64,000 nt of DNA from an uncultured Pelagibacteraceae bacterium (GCA_902561765.1 CACEQR010000004.1:49691-113690); one strand, 5' to 3'; positions 34,224-44,559 are shown, numbered from the stretch's first letter. The notes: generated from the sequence alone by a model not told the origin. A program made the numbers and translations.

Positions 34224-35639
34224 TTAATTATTTTGAATATCCTTAAATTTGGTAAACATTTCTTCAAATTCAAGCATTATATTGCCTGTAGGACCGTGTC
34301 TTTGTTTCATTATAAGAAGCTCAGCTAAATGAGATACTTCATTCATTTTTGCTTGCCATTCAGCATGTTCAACTGTTGCAGGTCTTGGTTCCTTATTTTT
34401 TAAATAATATGATTCTCTATAAACAAACATTACAACATCAGCATCTTGCTCTATTGATCCAGATTCCCTTAAATCTGAAAGAAGAGGTTTTTTATCATCT
34501 CTTTGTTCCACTGCTCTAGATAATTGAGAAAGAGCTAAAACAGGAACCGATAGTTCTTTAGCAAGAGCTTTAAGTCCCTGTGTGATTTCTGAAATTTCCT
34601 GAACTCTACCATCCTTAAAATTTGTCCCTTTCATTAATTGAATATAATCGATAACAATCATTTCTAAACCATGTATTCTTTTTATTCTTCTAGCCCTATT
34701 ACTTAGAGCTGCAATTGAGATAGCGGGGGTTTCATCAATATATAATGGAAGTTCGGAAATATTTTTTGAAGTTTCTATAAATTTATCAAATTGTTCTTCT
34801 GATATTTTTCCTCTTCTAATATCATTAGATTTAATTCTAGATTGTTCTGCAAGAATTCTGGTGGATAATTGTTCTGAAGACATTTCTAATGAAAAAAAAG
34901 CTATACAAGATTTTTCACCTTTATCCTGAATATTTTTTGCTGCATGAAACGCAATATTTGTTGCCAATGCAGTTTTTCCCATAGAAGGTCTTCCTGCAAT
35001 AATTATTAAATCTGATTTATGCATACCACCTAATCTATCATCTAAATCTCTAAGTCCTGATGGGACACCAACTATTCCTTCTTCATTTTTATATGCATTA
35101 GATGCCATTTCTATAGTTTGTCTCATTGCTTCATCAAATTTAACAATAGATGAATTAAAAGAACCTTTTTCAGCTAAATCAAATAATGATTTTTCAAAGT
35201 TTTGTATTATCTGTTGTCCATCATTATTCAGATCATTAAGTTTTGCTGTATCAATTATGTTGTCAGAGATTTTAATAAGTTCCCTTTTTACATATAGATC
35301 ATAAATTAATTTAGAGTATTCAATACTTTGTCTAGATGAAGTTGAAAATTTAGTAATTTTTATCAAATATTCTGGAATATTGAGCTCATCTTTTTGATTT
35401 TCAAAGTGATTTTTTAATGTGATAGGATTAGCTAACATCCCTTTATAAATTAAACTCTCAATTGCACTAAAAATTTTTTGATGCATTGGATCATAAAAAT
35501 TTTTACTTGATATCAAAATACTAATTTCATCAAAAATTTCATTTGAAAGTAAAATAGACCCTATTACTGACTGTTCAGCTTCTATATTATTTGGAAGTTC
35601 CTCAAGTTTGTCTTTAATTATATTTAATGACTGGGACAC
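34224..35639 (-). CDS. dnaB: Replicative DNA helicase DnaB
   Basis: The hexameric fork helicase, 471 aa. The N-terminal primase-interacting domain includes LPNNIEAEQSVIGSILLSNE, and the RecA-like ATPase has Walker A GRPSMGKTALATNIA. MIVIDYIQLMKG is Walker B and LSQLSRAVEQRDDKKPLLSD is the C-terminal DnaB motif. No intein is present. It lies downstream of rplI with a 67-base gap, the usual ribosomal protein-dnaB arrangement. Confidence 0.96.
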   Translation of the reverse strand: MSQSLNIIKDKLEELPNNIEAEQSVIGSILLSNEIFDEISILISSKNFYDPMHQKIFSAIESLIYKGMLANPITLKNHFENQKDELNIPEYLIKITKFSTSSRQSIEYSKLIYDLYVKRELIKISDNIIDTAKLNDLNNDGQQIIQNFEKSLFDLAEKGSFNSSIVKFDEAMRQTIEMASNAYKNEEGIVGVPSGLRDLDDRLGGMHKSDLIIIAGRPSMGKTALATNIAFHAAKNIQDKGEKSCIAFFSLEMSSEQLSTRILAEQSRIKSNDIRRGKISEEQFDKFIETSKNISELPLYIDETPAISIAALSNRARRIKRIHGLEMIVIDYIQLMKGTNFKDGRVQEISEITQGLKALAKELSVPVLALSQLSRAVEQRDDKKPLLSDLRESGSIEQDADVVMFVYRESYYLKNKEPRPATVEHAEWQAKMNEVSHLAELLIMKQRHGPTGNIMLEFEEMFTKFKDIQNN

Positions 35640-35706
35640 AATTAAAGTTACTCAATGCTAGATAATAATTCAATTAATAAATATTATTGGGGAAAATTAT
35701 GTATAA

Positions 35707-36165
35707 TTATTCTGTTTCTTCTTGTGGTACAGTTTTAATTACAATCTGAGTTTGAACTTCTGAGTGTAAATTGATCAGTACATCAAAATTACCAAGTGAT
35801 TTAATTTCTTTAGAAGGTTGTATTAAAGATGGATTTATTTTTACTTTCTCAATATTTTCTAAAACTTTAGATATTTCAGTAGGCTTAACAGATCCATAAA
35901 GTTCTTTATTTTCAGTACTTAGTTTTTTAATTTCATATTGCTTATTTTTAATTTTTTCATGAATTAATTTAGCCTCTTTCTTTTTGTCCTGGTCTTTTTT
36001 ATTAAGATCAAGCTTAATTTTCTCTACTTCTTTAATATTCTCTTTTGAGGCAAAAAGTGCTTTTTTCTTAGAAATAAGAAAATTTCTAGCAAAACCTCTT
36101 TTAACATCAATTATCTCACCAATTGATCCAATTTTTCTAACATTTTCTAATAGTATAACTTTCAT
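35707..36165 (-). CDS. rplI: 50S ribosomal protein L9
   Basis: The 152-aa protein starts MKVILLENVRKIGSIGEIID and contains VKRGFARNFLISKKKALFA, the classic L9 N-terminal domain. A long lysine-rich helix and a small C-terminal domain (ENKELYGSVKPTEISKVL) follow. It is the third gene of the rpsF-rpsR-rplI unit, one base from rpsR. Confidence 0.96.
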   Translation of the reverse strand: MKVILLENVRKIGSIGEIIDVKRGFARNFLISKKKALFASKENIKEVEKIKLDLNKKDQDKKKEAKLIHEKIKNKQYEIKKLSTENKELYGSVKPTEISKVLENIEKVKINPSLIQPSKEIKSLGNFDVLINLHSEVQTQIVIKTVPQEETE

Positions 36166-36166
36166 T

Positions 36167-36436
36167 TTATAGCAGTGCTAAATTTCTAGCTCTTTTTATA
36201 GATAAAGATAATTCTCTTTGTTTTTTTTGACTTACCGATGTAATTCTTGAGGGTAAAATTTTACCATTTTCAGAGATATATCTTTTTAGTAGTTTAATAT
36301 TTTTATAGTCTACCACTGGAGCACCTTTGCCTGACAAGGGACATTTTTTTTTAAATTTATATTTTTGATTTTGAAATATACTTAGTTTTGCAAAGTTACT
36401 TTGTTTAGGTTTTTTTTTATTTGTCCTTTTTTTCAT
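36167..36436 (-). CDS. rpsR: 30S ribosomal protein S18
   Basis: An 89-aa protein with a basic N-terminal extension, then [20 protein letters not shown] and [20 protein letters not shown], the S18 signature. RARNLALL ends the protein as in orthologues. A C-P ([11 protein letters not shown]) Cys segment is the metal-lacking form. It lies between rpsF (5-base gap) and rplI (1-base gap). Confidence 0.96.
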   Translation of the reverse strand: MKKRTNKKKPKQSNFAKLSIFQNQKYKFKKKCPLSGKGAPVVDYKNIKLLKRYISENGKILPSRITSVSQKKQRELSLSIKRARNLALL

Positions 36437-36441
36437 ATTAT

Positions 36442-36792
36442 TTATTTTATTAAATTTTCTTTATCTTTCTCTTCATTTTTTTTAAAATAATCTGTCTCAA
36501 GATCAAATTTACTTACTTTAACAGTTAAATATCTTAACAAATTTTTATCAATCTTTTCATTTTTTTCTAATTCAGCTATCATTTTTCCATTACCTTTAAT
36601 TTTGTAATGTATAAAGTTTCCTTTTTTATTCTTTTTTATTAAATATGATAAATTCATTAGTCCCCAATTTTCTAACTTAACCACATCACCTTCAAGTTTT
36701 TCTACAATTTTAGAATATTTCTCCTGAATCTGCTTCAATTGCGTAGGGCTTACGTCTTGCCTTGCTATAATAGTATGCTCGTATAAGTTCAT
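36442..36792 (-). CDS. rpsF: 30S ribosomal protein S6
   Basis: The 116-aa protein starts [20 protein letters not shown] and contains [19 protein letters not shown] and [20 protein letters not shown], all S6 features. The tail is rich in Lys and Glu. It is the first gene of the ribosomal unit, divergent from fabD with an 84-base gap that must hold both promoters. Confidence 0.96.
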   Translation of the reverse strand: MNLYEHTIIARQDVSPTQLKQIQEKYSKIVEKLEGDVVKLENWGLMNLSYLIKKNKKGNFIHYKIKGNGKMIAELEKNEKIDKNLLRYLTVKVSKFDLETDYFKKNEEKDKENLIK

Positions 36793-36876
36793 AATAATTC
36801 TTTTAAAAAAAAGAGGATATACTATTATAATTTTTTAATTACAATATAAAAAATAGGGTTTTTACTTATATTTTCT

Positions 36877-37803
36877 ATGTTTTCTGTTTTATTTCCAGGT
36901 CAAGGTTCGCAATCAGTTGGAATGGGTAAAGAATTACATGATAATTTTGGTTATATAAAAAATCTATTTGATGAAGCTGATGATGTTCTGAATTTATCAA
37001 TAAGTAAATTAATTTTTGAGGGGCCAAAAGAATTATTAGACCAAACCGAGAATACCCAACCAGCAATATTTTTAGTTAGTTACTCAATTTTTAACATAAT
37101 AAAAAATGAAACAGAATTCGATATTAGTAAAGCTAATTTTTTTGCAGGACATTCTTTAGGAGAATATTCTGCTCTAGCATGCGCTGGTGTAATAAATTTT
37201 AAAGAAACAATTAAGCTTTTAAAAACAAGAGGCAATGCAATGCAAAATGCAGTTCCAAAAAATGAAGGTGGTATGGTAGCTGTTTTAGGCTTAGAAATTA
37301 AAAAAATTGAAGAAATAATTGAAAATAGTAAGACTAAATTTAACTGTTATTTAGCAAATGATAATTCGAATGGTCAGGTCGTCGTTAGTGGAAAAATTGA
37401 AGATATTGAAAAATTTACAACTGAATTAAATAAATCAAAGATTAAATATGTTAAATTACCTGTATCTGCGCCTTTTCATTGTCCTTTAATGAGTCCAGCA
37501 ACAAAAATTATGAACAAAGAATTAAGTGAAACTAAATTTTCTGCTCCTTATAATATGATAGTTTCGAATGTTACAGCAGAACCATCAAATGATCCTGAAA
37601 ATATAAAAGAGCTTTTAATTGAACAGATAGAAAAACCAGTTCGTTGGAGGGAAAGCGTAATAAATATGATAAAACAAGGAAGTAAAAAATTTATTGAAAT
37701 TGGCCCTGGAAAAGTATTATCAGGACTTGTCAAAAGAATTGATAGAAATGTTGACTTAATTCAAATAAATAATATTGATGATCTAAAAAATCTAAAAAAT
37801 TAA
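36877..37803 (+). CDS. fabD: Malonyl-CoA:ACP transacylase FabD
   Basis: FabD loads malonyl groups on acyl carrier protein for fatty-acid elongation. The nucleophile S93 lies in GHSLGEYSALACAG, the N-terminal FPGQGSQSVGMGKEL is typical, and the catalytic His is in SAPFHCPLM. The 308-aa length is normal. It overlaps fabG by one base and begins the fabD-fabG-acpP-gmk unit. Confidence 0.96.
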   Translation: MFSVLFPGQGSQSVGMGKELHDNFGYIKNLFDEADDVLNLSISKLIFEGPKELLDQTENTQPAIFLVSYSIFNIIKNETEFDISKANFFAGHSLGEYSALACAGVINFKETIKLLKTRGNAMQNAVPKNEGGMVAVLGLEIKKIEEIIENSKTKFNCYLANDNSNGQVVVSGKIEDIEKFTTELNKSKIKYVKLPVSAPFHCPLMSPATKIMNKELSETKFSAPYNMIVSNVTAEPSNDPENIKELLIEQIEKPVRWRESVINMIKQGSKKFIEIGPGKVLSGLVKRIDRNVDLIQINNIDDLKNLKN

Positions 37804-38540
37804 TGATAGATTTAAAAAATTTAAATATAATTTTGACTGGCGCTACAGGAGTTATTGGCAACTCAATTCTCGATAAATTAGTTTCAGCAGGAGCAAATAT
37901 TTTAGCTACAGGAACAAATGAGCAAAAATTAAAAATAATTAAAGATAAGCATAAAGATTTAAATGCAGTAAGATTTGATATATCTGATCATGGAAAGATT
38001 GATCAATTTGTTGAAGACTGTAGTAAAAATTTTTCAAACAAAATTGATGTTTTAATAAATAATGCTGGTATCACTCAAGATAATTTATCTTTGAGAATGA
38101 AAGAAGACGAATGGAAAAGAGTAATTGATATAAATTTAACCTCAACTTTTCTAATTTCGAAAAGTGTTATTAAGAAAATGCTCAAATCAAAAAGTGGTAA
38201 AATAATAAATGTCACATCTGTAGTTGGGCATACAGGAAATATTGGTCAAGCAAATTACGCTGCATCAAAAGCAGGAATTGTAGCAATGTCAAAAAGTTTA
38301 GCTCTAGAATATGGAAAAAAAAATATTACAGTAAATTGTGTATCTCCAGGATTTATAGTTTCAGATATGACTGCCAAAATTAGCGAAGAACACACAGATT
38401 TAATGAAATCAAGGATATCACTAAACAAATTCGGTAATCCAGAGGATGTTGCTAATTCAATTGCTTTTTTAAGTTCTAATTTGTCAGATTATATCACTGG
38501 AGAAACAATACATGTAAATGGTGGCATGTATTTTAGTTGA
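37803..38540 (+). CDS. fabG: 3-oxoacyl-ACP reductase FabG
   Basis: A 245-aa short-chain dehydrogenase that reduces beta-ketoacyl-ACP with NADPH. It has the Rossmann TGATGVIGNSI, NNAGITQDNLSLRM, the catalytic Ser in NVTSVVGHTG and the YxxxK in ANYAASKAG. SPGFIVSDMT and ITGETIHVNGGMY complete the FabG pattern. It overlaps fabD by one base and precedes acpP, which strongly supports FabG over other SDRs. Confidence 0.95.
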   Translation: MIDLKNLNIILTGATGVIGNSILDKLVSAGANILATGTNEQKLKIIKDKHKDLNAVRFDISDHGKIDQFVEDCSKNFSNKIDVLINNAGITQDNLSLRMKEDEWKRVIDINLTSTFLISKSVIKKMLKSKSGKIINVTSVVGHTGNIGQANYAASKAGIVAMSKSLALEYGKKNITVNCVSPGFIVSDMTAKISEEHTDLMKSRISLNKFGNPEDVANSIAFLSSNLSDYITGETIHVNGGMYFS

Positions 38541-38544
38541 CAAA

Positions 38545-38565
38545 GTTAATAAAATATTTATTAAC
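38545..38565. promoter_or_regulatory. AT-rich perfect inverted repeat upstream of acpP
   Basis: GTTAATAAA at 38545-38553 and TTTATTAAC at 38557-38565 form 9-base perfect arms with a 3-base centre. It lies just after the fabG stop and 21 bases before the acpP ATG. It may be an operator or an RNA hairpin adjusting acpP expression. In AT-rich DNA such palindromes also occur by chance. Confidence 0.35.
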
Positions 38566-38586
38566 AAATTAACTTAAAGGAACAAA

Positions 38587-38826
38587 ATGTCAGATGATAT
38601 TTCAAGCAAAGTAAAAAAAATAGTAGCAGATCACCTAGGGATTGATGAGTCAAAAGTAAATGAAGAATCTAGCTTTATTGATGATTTGGGTGCGGATAGT
38701 TTAGATACAGTAGAGCTAGTTATGGCTTTCGAGGAAGAATTTGGATCTGAAATATCTGATAGCGATGCTGAAAAAATTTTAACTGTTGGTGATGCAGTTA
38801 AGTTTATAGAGAATAAAGCAAACTAA
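38587..38826 (+). CDS. acpP: Acyl carrier protein
   Basis: A 79-aa acidic helical protein with the phosphopantetheine attachment site S38 in [15 protein letters not shown]. It starts after an AAGGAA ribosome binding site, which is stronger than at most genes here, consistent with high expression. It carries growing acyl chains for lipid synthesis. gmk follows after 13 bases, with no fabF in between. Confidence 0.97.
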   Translation: MSDDISSKVKKIVADHLGIDESKVNEESSFIDDLGADSLDTVELVMAFEEEFGSEISDSDAEKILTVGDAVKFIENKAN

Positions 38827-38839
38827 AGTTTTTACTTTA

Positions 38840-39475
38840 ATGGCCGAAAAAAAAGCAGGGATAATTGTAATATTATCCTCACCTTCGGGCGCAGGAAAAA
38901 CAACGTTAGTAAAAAAAATTTCATCGAGAAACAACTATAATATTTCTATTTCTCATACTACAAGAAAACCCCGAGCTAACGAAAAAAATGGTAAAGACTA
39001 CTTTTTCATTAACAATCAAAGATTTAAAAATCTCATTAAAAAAAAAAAATTTTTAGAGCACGCCAAAGTATTTAAAAATTATTATGGATCTCTTAAAGAA
39101 ACAGTAATTAACAATCTAAAAAAAGGCGAAAATGTAATTTTCGATATTGACTGGCAAGGAACTAAACAAATAAAAAATAAAAAATTAAATTATAAAATAA
39201 TTACTATATTTATATTACCACCTTCAAAGAAAGAATTATTTAAAAGATTATTAAAAAGGGATAAAAAAGACAAAAAAATTGCCAGTGAAAGAATGAAACA
39301 ATTTAAAGATGATGTTATGCACTGGAAAGATTATGACTACACTGTAATAAATGATAAAATTGAGAAGTGCTATAAACAAATTATCTCTTATATAAAAAAA
39401 CAAAAAAAAACAAAAAAAATTTTAAAATTTAAAAAAGAACATATTAAAAATCATATTAATAAATTAATTAATTAA
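38840..39475 (+). CDS. gmk: Guanylate kinase
   Basis: Gmk phosphorylates GMP to GDP. The P-loop is [14 protein letters not shown] near residues 13-26, followed by the GMP-binding [20 protein letters not shown] and [16 protein letters not shown]. The tail is unusually lysine-rich. It overlaps rsmA at its 3' end by 8 bases in a convergent arrangement, the gene meeting point seen in related alphaproteobacteria. Confidence 0.95.
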   Translation: MAEKKAGIIVILSSPSGAGKTTLVKKISSRNNYNISISHTTRKPRANEKNGKDYFFINNQRFKNLIKKKKFLEHAKVFKNYYGSLKETVINNLKKGENVIFDIDWQGTKQIKNKKLNYKIITIFILPPSKKELFKRLLKRDKKDKKIASERMKQFKDDVMHWKDYDYTVINDKIEKCYKQIISYIKKQKKTKKILKFKKEHIKNHINKLIN

Positions 39476-40256
39476 TTTTTTCATAAATTTCACATATTTT
39501 ATAATAGGTATCATTACTTAAATTCTGTGGTCTTAAGCTTAGGTTTAAAGATAATTTTTTTGATACCTCATCAAAATTTTCAAATAAAAATTTAAGGGGC
39601 TTTTTTATCATCTTTCTTCTTTGGCTAAAAAAAATATTTGTTACATATTCTAAATTTTTTGGGTCTTTAAATTTAAAAAAATTTTCTTTTGGCACAAATA
39701 CAAGTAGAGTACTTTTTACTTTTGGGATAGGTTTAAAACTACTTGGCTCTATATCAATAATTTTATAAATTTTCATTCTCCAGTTTGATAAAATAGATAT
39801 TCTTCCATATTTTTTTGAATTAGACTCAGCAATTATTCGATCTGCCACTTCCTTTTGAAACATTAAAATAAATTTTTTACTAAATTTATTTAACTCTCTC
39901 ATTTTTATCCATTTTGCCAATATTTGAGTTGAAATATTGTAGGGTAAGTTTCCAAATATAATCAGATTTTTATCAGAATAATCTCTATAAGAAAAATTTA
40001 ACATATCCTCATTGATAACTTTTATTTTTTCTGAAAAATTTTCTTTTAAACTGTTTGCCAGTCTTTTATCTTTTTCAATTACAGTTATTTCCTTAGGTTT
40101 TTTTTCTATTATTTTTTTTGTAAGAGCTCCAGTCCCAGGCCCAACTTCTAGCACGGAATCTTCTCTGCTGATGTTGGCTATATCTATAATTTGATCTATT
40201 ACATTTTCATCTATAAGAAAATTTTGTCCTAAATTCTTTTTTGGAGCAATTTTCAT
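39468..40256 (-). CDS. rsmA: 16S rRNA dimethyladenosine transferase RsmA (KsgA)
   Basis: Dimethylates two adenosines near the 3' end of 16S rRNA during 30S maturation. The 262-aa protein begins [19 protein letters not shown], binds SAM through [14 protein letters not shown], and has the catalytic [22 protein letters not shown] and [11 protein letters not shown] are further family motifs. It overlaps pdxA by one base. Confidence 0.96.
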   Translation of the reverse strand: MKIAPKKNLGQNFLIDENVIDQIIDIANISREDSVLEVGPGTGALTKKIIEKKPKEITVIEKDKRLANSLKENFSEKIKVINEDMLNFSYRDYSDKNLIIFGNLPYNISTQILAKWIKMRELNKFSKKFILMFQKEVADRIIAESNSKKYGRISILSNWRMKIYKIIDIEPSSFKPIPKVKSTLLVFVPKENFFKFKDPKNLEYVTNIFFSQRRKMIKKPLKFLFENFDEVSKKLSLNLSLRPQNLSNDTYYKICEIYEKIN

Positions 40257-41218
40257 TATAATTTATTTAAGAAATTAAAGGCATAAAAGATTGAAGATGG
40301 ATCTGATTTATTTTTGCCTGCCATTTGATAATTTGGGCCATGGTCTGGAGTAATCTTTAAAAATGGCAGTCCTAAAGTAATATTTATTGCTTCAAATTTA
40401 AACAAAGTTTTAGCTGGAGTCAGTACTTGATCATGATACATTCCTATAACAACGTCATACTTTTTTATATTTTTTTCTAAAAAGAAAGTATCTGCCGAAA
40501 ACGGACCACTAATTTTAATTCTTTTTTTTATTAAATACTTAATTGCTGGAACTATTTCATTCTTTTCCTCACTTATCTTACTTATTGTTTCACAATGAGG
40601 ATTTAATCCAAGTACGGCGATTTGAGGATTTTTATTTAATATTGATTTATAAAATTTATTAATTTTAAGTGCATTATTAATTATTCTTCTTTTTTTTACA
40701 TATTTATAAACATTTTTAATAGGAATGTGAGTTGTAAGAGGAGACACAGATAAATTATTATTATAAATTAACATAACTGGTTCTTTTGAATTAGTTTTGT
40801 TAGCAACATATTCAGTAATACCTGGAAACTTTTTGTTCAAAAAATGTTTTTTTGATACTGGACCATTTATAATAAATTGAGCCTTTTTCTCTTCTACTAA
40901 TTTTAAACCTAGTTCGAAACACTTTTCGATATATTTTTTTGAATAACTTGTAATTTCTGAGAAGGTTTTTTTAAATTTATAATCTACATTTAAAATATTA
41001 ATCTCTTTTGCAGTATATTTTTTTAAAGAACTTATTTCTTTAATTTTAAAATTATATTTTAATTTAATCATTTGTTTTTGGAATAATTTTTTATTTCCTA
41101 TTAAAATAATTTTATTTTTATTATGTTTAAAAAATTTTGATCTAAAATATTTAAATAAAACCTCTGAAAACGTACTATTTGGTTCACCTAATATAATTAA
41201 AATTTTATTAGTACTCAT
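40256..41218 (-). CDS. pdxA: 4-hydroxythreonine-4-phosphate dehydrogenase PdxA
   Basis: A step of pyridoxal phosphate synthesis. The 320-aa protein shows the NAD- and metal-binding residues in FIINGPVSKKHF, PVMLIYNNNLSVSPLTTHIP with a metal His, LGLNPHCET and GMYHDQVLTPAKTLFKFEAI, plus ITPDHGPNYQMAG at the end. It is somewhat divergent, with unusually many lysines, but the active-site motifs are intact. It overlaps surA by 11 bases. Confidence 0.93.
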   Translation of the reverse strand: MSTNKILIILGEPNSTFSEVLFKYFRSKFFKHNKNKIILIGNKKLFQKQMIKLKYNFKIKEISSLKKYTAKEINILNVDYKFKKTFSEITSYSKKYIEKCFELGLKLVEEKKAQFIINGPVSKKHFLNKKFPGITEYVANKTNSKEPVMLIYNNNLSVSPLTTHIPIKNVYKYVKKRRIINNALKINKFYKSILNKNPQIAVLGLNPHCETISKISEEKNEIVPAIKYLIKKRIKISGPFSADTFFLEKNIKKYDVVIGMYHDQVLTPAKTLFKFEAINITLGLPFLKITPDHGPNYQMAGKNKSDPSSIFYAFNFLNKL

Positions 41219-42140
41219 TTATTTCAATATTTTTTTTTAATCTTTTGTAAAATATGTTTGAAAAAGTGTTTAATTGTCTATTTTTTTCTTTATTTATTAA
41301 TTTAGTTAGTTGATCTTCTATATTGATGTTTTCTTTAAATTCTTTTTTGTCATTTATTTTAATCAACAAGTATCCGTTTTGAATTTTTATTGGCTTACTT
41401 ACTTGGCCAATTTTTAATTTATTAATTTCGTTTTTTACCTTGCTAGAAAGTTGTAGTTCATTTATCCAGCCTATAAGACCACCATTTTTTGAAGAATTTG
41501 AAAGACTAAATATATTTGCAGTATTTTCAAAGCCTATTTTTTCTAAATTCTGATTTATCTTCGTTAGAATTGAATTATGACTCTCATTATTTTTACTTGT
41601 ATATAAAATTTCTGAAAGATTATATTCAAATCTTTTTTTTTTATTTTTTAAATTGTTTAAAATTTTTTCCTTCAACTCATTTTTATCTATTTTCAAGTTT
41701 TTAGAATATTTATCATAAATTAATTGGTTCCAATAAGCCTCAACTTTTAGCTTTTCTCTTATCGTCTCATATTTTAAATTATTACTTTCTAAAATACCCT
41801 TAAATTCAGATTTATTTTTAATTTTTTTATTTTTAATTAAATTATTTTCAATTATATCAATTAATTTATTTTCTTTCTTGAAATCAAAAAACCTTTCAAG
41901 TTCCTTTTTTTTTATAATTTCGTTTATTAAAGAGTCTTTAGCTAATCTATTTAATCTTATAGCATTTAATTCTTTTAATTTTGGATTTAAAAATACCAAA
42001 TAGTTTATTTCTTTTTCTATATCAATATTTGTAACTATTTCATTTTTAACTTTAGCTTTTATTAATATTCTGTCACCAAACAAAGGATTACTAAAAAAAA
42101 TAAATATTATTAATATTAAAAAATATTTTCTTTTATTCAT
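41208..42140 (-). CDS. surA: SurA-like periplasmic peptidyl-prolyl isomerase/chaperone
   Basis: A 310-aa secreted chaperone. The first 22 residues are a signal peptide (YFLILIIFIFFSNPLFG). A SurA N-terminal region follows (IDKEINYLVFLN-like segments), then one parvulin (PPIC) domain with LSNSSKNGGLIGWINELQLS and IGQVSKPIKIQNGYLLIKI. It probably escorts outer-membrane proteins such as LptD, whose gene precedes it and overlaps by 8 bases. Sequence similarity is weak, so the name rests partly on position. Confidence 0.82.
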   Translation of the reverse strand: MNKRKYFLILIIFIFFSNPLFGDRILIKAKVKNEIVTNIDIEKEINYLVFLNPKLKELNAIRLNRLAKDSLINEIIKKKELERFFDFKKENKLIDIIENNLIKNKKIKNKSEFKGILESNNLKYETIREKLKVEAYWNQLIYDKYSKNLKIDKNELKEKILNNLKNKKKRFEYNLSEILYTSKNNESHNSILTKINQNLEKIGFENTANIFSLSNSSKNGGLIGWINELQLSSKVKNEINKLKIGQVSKPIKIQNGYLLIKINDKKEFKENINIEDQLTKLINKEKNRQLNTFSNIFYKRLKKNIEINEY

Positions 42141-44559
42141 TTAAATTTCTAACTAGTGTATCAGCAGATCCACGTACTTCAGTAAAAGGAATAAATTTAA
42201 TTAAAAATTTTAAAGTTGCATCAGGTTCTAAATTTCCATCATTATAAAATGTTTTTTGATATTCAAAGGAAGCAGATAAACAATCTGTTTTATATTCATA
42301 AGCTAATTGGTAATATTGAGTAAAATCAGTTTTTAAATTTTTAGCTGTATCGAATTGTATATAATGCTCGTTTCCTAATTCTAATGAGGTTGAATTAGTA
42401 ATAGTTTCGCTATTACCAAGTTCATGGTTTTCAGTTACATAATTGAATGTAGTGATTACTTTATTGGATCCTAATTTTGCAGATATTGCATCATAATTTG
42501 AGAAGTCTAAATCTCTATCATAGGAAAAATTGTACTCTAAGTTTAGATTTTTATTTGGTACATAACTAATATTACCTACTATTTCTGATCTTGTTTGATT
42601 TAACCCTTTTGGCATTGACATATTTTTTTCGTCTTTAATAACGTTTCCAATATTAAACCCAAAAATTTTCTCATTTTCAAAATCTTGTTTTTCGAACTCT
42701 AATCCTAATGTTAAAGATCTACCTTCTTCAACCATGTCATTTCTACCTATTCTGTTATTTGAAAATATATTCCCATAATTTAATCTAACACTATCCGATG
42801 ATATATCTCTACCATTTGTAGGACTAAAGTTAAATTGCACCCTAGGCGTCAAATAATTTGTACTCTCAAGTAATTTTTTTTGTAAAGGAAATTTTGTATT
42901 TAGAGAAATAGTCGTAAATAATTCATGATCACTATTTTCCTCAAAATTATCAGAATTTTCAGAATAAGTATTATAATTTTTTAGTAAAAGATTATAGTTA
43001 GAAACTAATCCTTTATTTGTAAAAAAATCATATGATGTAAAATTGAAATCATTATTTATCTGGGCTTCATAAACATTTGTATTATAATTTTTTTGATATC
43101 CACTTGAGCTAAAATTAAAATTTCCATCATAATTTTTGTCTAATTCAATACTTTTTGAAAAATTAAACTGAGGAAATATGTATTGATATTTATCATTATC
43201 ATTTTTTACAGTTAAATCTTCATATATTCTAATAGTTGAGCTCAAATTTGTATTTTCATCTATTTCATTATTTATTGTTAAAAATGAGCTTAAAGTGCTA
43301 GAGTTAATATCTGCCATTAGCACATTTGTGTCTGCTATACTTTTGAAATTATGTATTTTTAGGTAATTATCATTAGTTACGTTTTGAAACTGAAAAAAGT
43401 AAGAAGATTTTTCATCAAAATCACCCCTCAGATCTACAAAAGCGTGAGTATTAGTATTATTTTCATCTTGATTAAAACTAAAGTCTGAAATTAATTCTGA
43501 TTTTTCAAATGATTGTCTATATTCAGATTGAAGTATAAAATCATTGTCCGAATAAATTCTAGGATTAAAAGTCATATCTTTTGAGTTAGACAAAACATGA
43601 AAATAAGGAATATTTATAGATTCTCCAAGACTAGTGGATGAAGAATAAACTGGTGTCAAAAAACCAGATTTTCTTTTTACTGATGGATCTGGATGATTAA
43701 AATATGGAAGAAAAAAAACTTTTTTATCGAATACTTTTAGCCAAGAATTTTTATATTCGAAAAGTTGCTTTTTTTTATTATGAATAAATTCATCGCTTTG
43801 TAATTCCCATCCCCTGCATTTTTTATTATCTGTATTACATGTGCTAAATACTGCTTTTTTTATAATTGTTCTATCATCATCGGAAGTGGTAGATTTACCT
43901 TTTAGCAGTGGATCATTATTTACATTACCAAAAAATGTGTCAATAAAATCTACTTTAACTTCTTTACCAACAATTTCATTAGTTTTTAAATTAACTTTTA
44001 CCTTCTCAAAAATATACTCATTCATGTCACTGTCTATGATGTTAGTCTTTTTGGACGAAATAATTTCTTTAATACTGTCAAATAAAAAACCTTCTTTAAA
44101 TTTGAAAATATTTTTTTTTCTATCAAATACAGATGTATCTAATTCACTAGATACTTTCATTGTGTTTCTGTTGTATAAGACATTTTTTGAAATTATTTCA
44201 TATTTATTATTGTAGTTAATAAAAGTATTACCATTAGTTAAAACTATATTTTCTATTTCATTGTAGGTAGCTTTCTCTGCATCTATTAAAACATTATTTG
44301 ACTGATCTAAAAATTTTACATTTCCAATTATTACCAACTCAGAAATTAACTTATTGTAAATAAATCTATTTCCTTCAATTGTAATTTTTTGTTCTGGTAT
44401 TTTTGCAAAACCTTTAGATGAAAAAACCAAGTTTCCTTGATTTTCAATTTTTATACTTTCTGATTCAAATAAAATTGTATCAGCTTTTAAATTTGGAACA
44501 AAAGAAATTATCCCAAAAAAAATTATATATATTGTTAATTTTAAATATTTAGTTTTCAT
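42133..44559 (-). CDS. lptD: LPS-assembly protein LptD
   Basis: The outer-membrane beta-barrel that delivers lipopolysaccharide to the cell surface, 808 aa. It begins with a signal peptide cleaved near LKA-DTILF, then an OstA/LptA-like N-terminal jellyroll (ISELVIIGNVKFLDQSN). Two cysteines typical of LptD occur at CNTDNKKCRGWELQSDEF, and one near the end (YKTDCLSASFEY). The C-terminal 500 residues show alternating beta-barrel strands. It overlaps lptG by 11 bases and surA by 8. Confidence 0.94.
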   Translation of the reverse strand: MKTKYLKLTIYIIFFGIISFVPNLKADTILFESESIKIENQGNLVFSSKGFAKIPEQKITIEGNRFIYNKLISELVIIGNVKFLDQSNNVLIDAEKATYNEIENIVLTNGNTFINYNNKYEIISKNVLYNRNTMKVSSELDTSVFDRKKNIFKFKEGFLFDSIKEIISSKKTNIIDSDMNEYIFEKVKVNLKTNEIVGKEVKVDFIDTFFGNVNNDPLLKGKSTTSDDDRTIIKKAVFSTCNTDNKKCRGWELQSDEFIHNKKKQLFEYKNSWLKVFDKKVFFLPYFNHPDPSVKRKSGFLTPVYSSSTSLGESINIPYFHVLSNSKDMTFNPRIYSDNDFILQSEYRQSFEKSELISDFSFNQDENNTNTHAFVDLRGDFDEKSSYFFQFQNVTNDNYLKIHNFKSIADTNVLMADINSSTLSSFLTINNEIDENTNLSSTIRIYEDLTVKNDNDKYQYIFPQFNFSKSIELDKNYDGNFNFSSSGYQKNYNTNVYEAQINNDFNFTSYDFFTNKGLVSNYNLLLKNYNTYSENSDNFEENSDHELFTTISLNTKFPLQKKLLESTNYLTPRVQFNFSPTNGRDISSDSVRLNYGNIFSNNRIGRNDMVEEGRSLTLGLEFEKQDFENEKIFGFNIGNVIKDEKNMSMPKGLNQTRSEIVGNISYVPNKNLNLEYNFSYDRDLDFSNYDAISAKLGSNKVITTFNYVTENHELGNSETITNSTSLELGNEHYIQFDTAKNLKTDFTQYYQLAYEYKTDCLSASFEYQKTFYNDGNLEPDATLKFLIKFIPFTEVRGSADTLVRNLNE

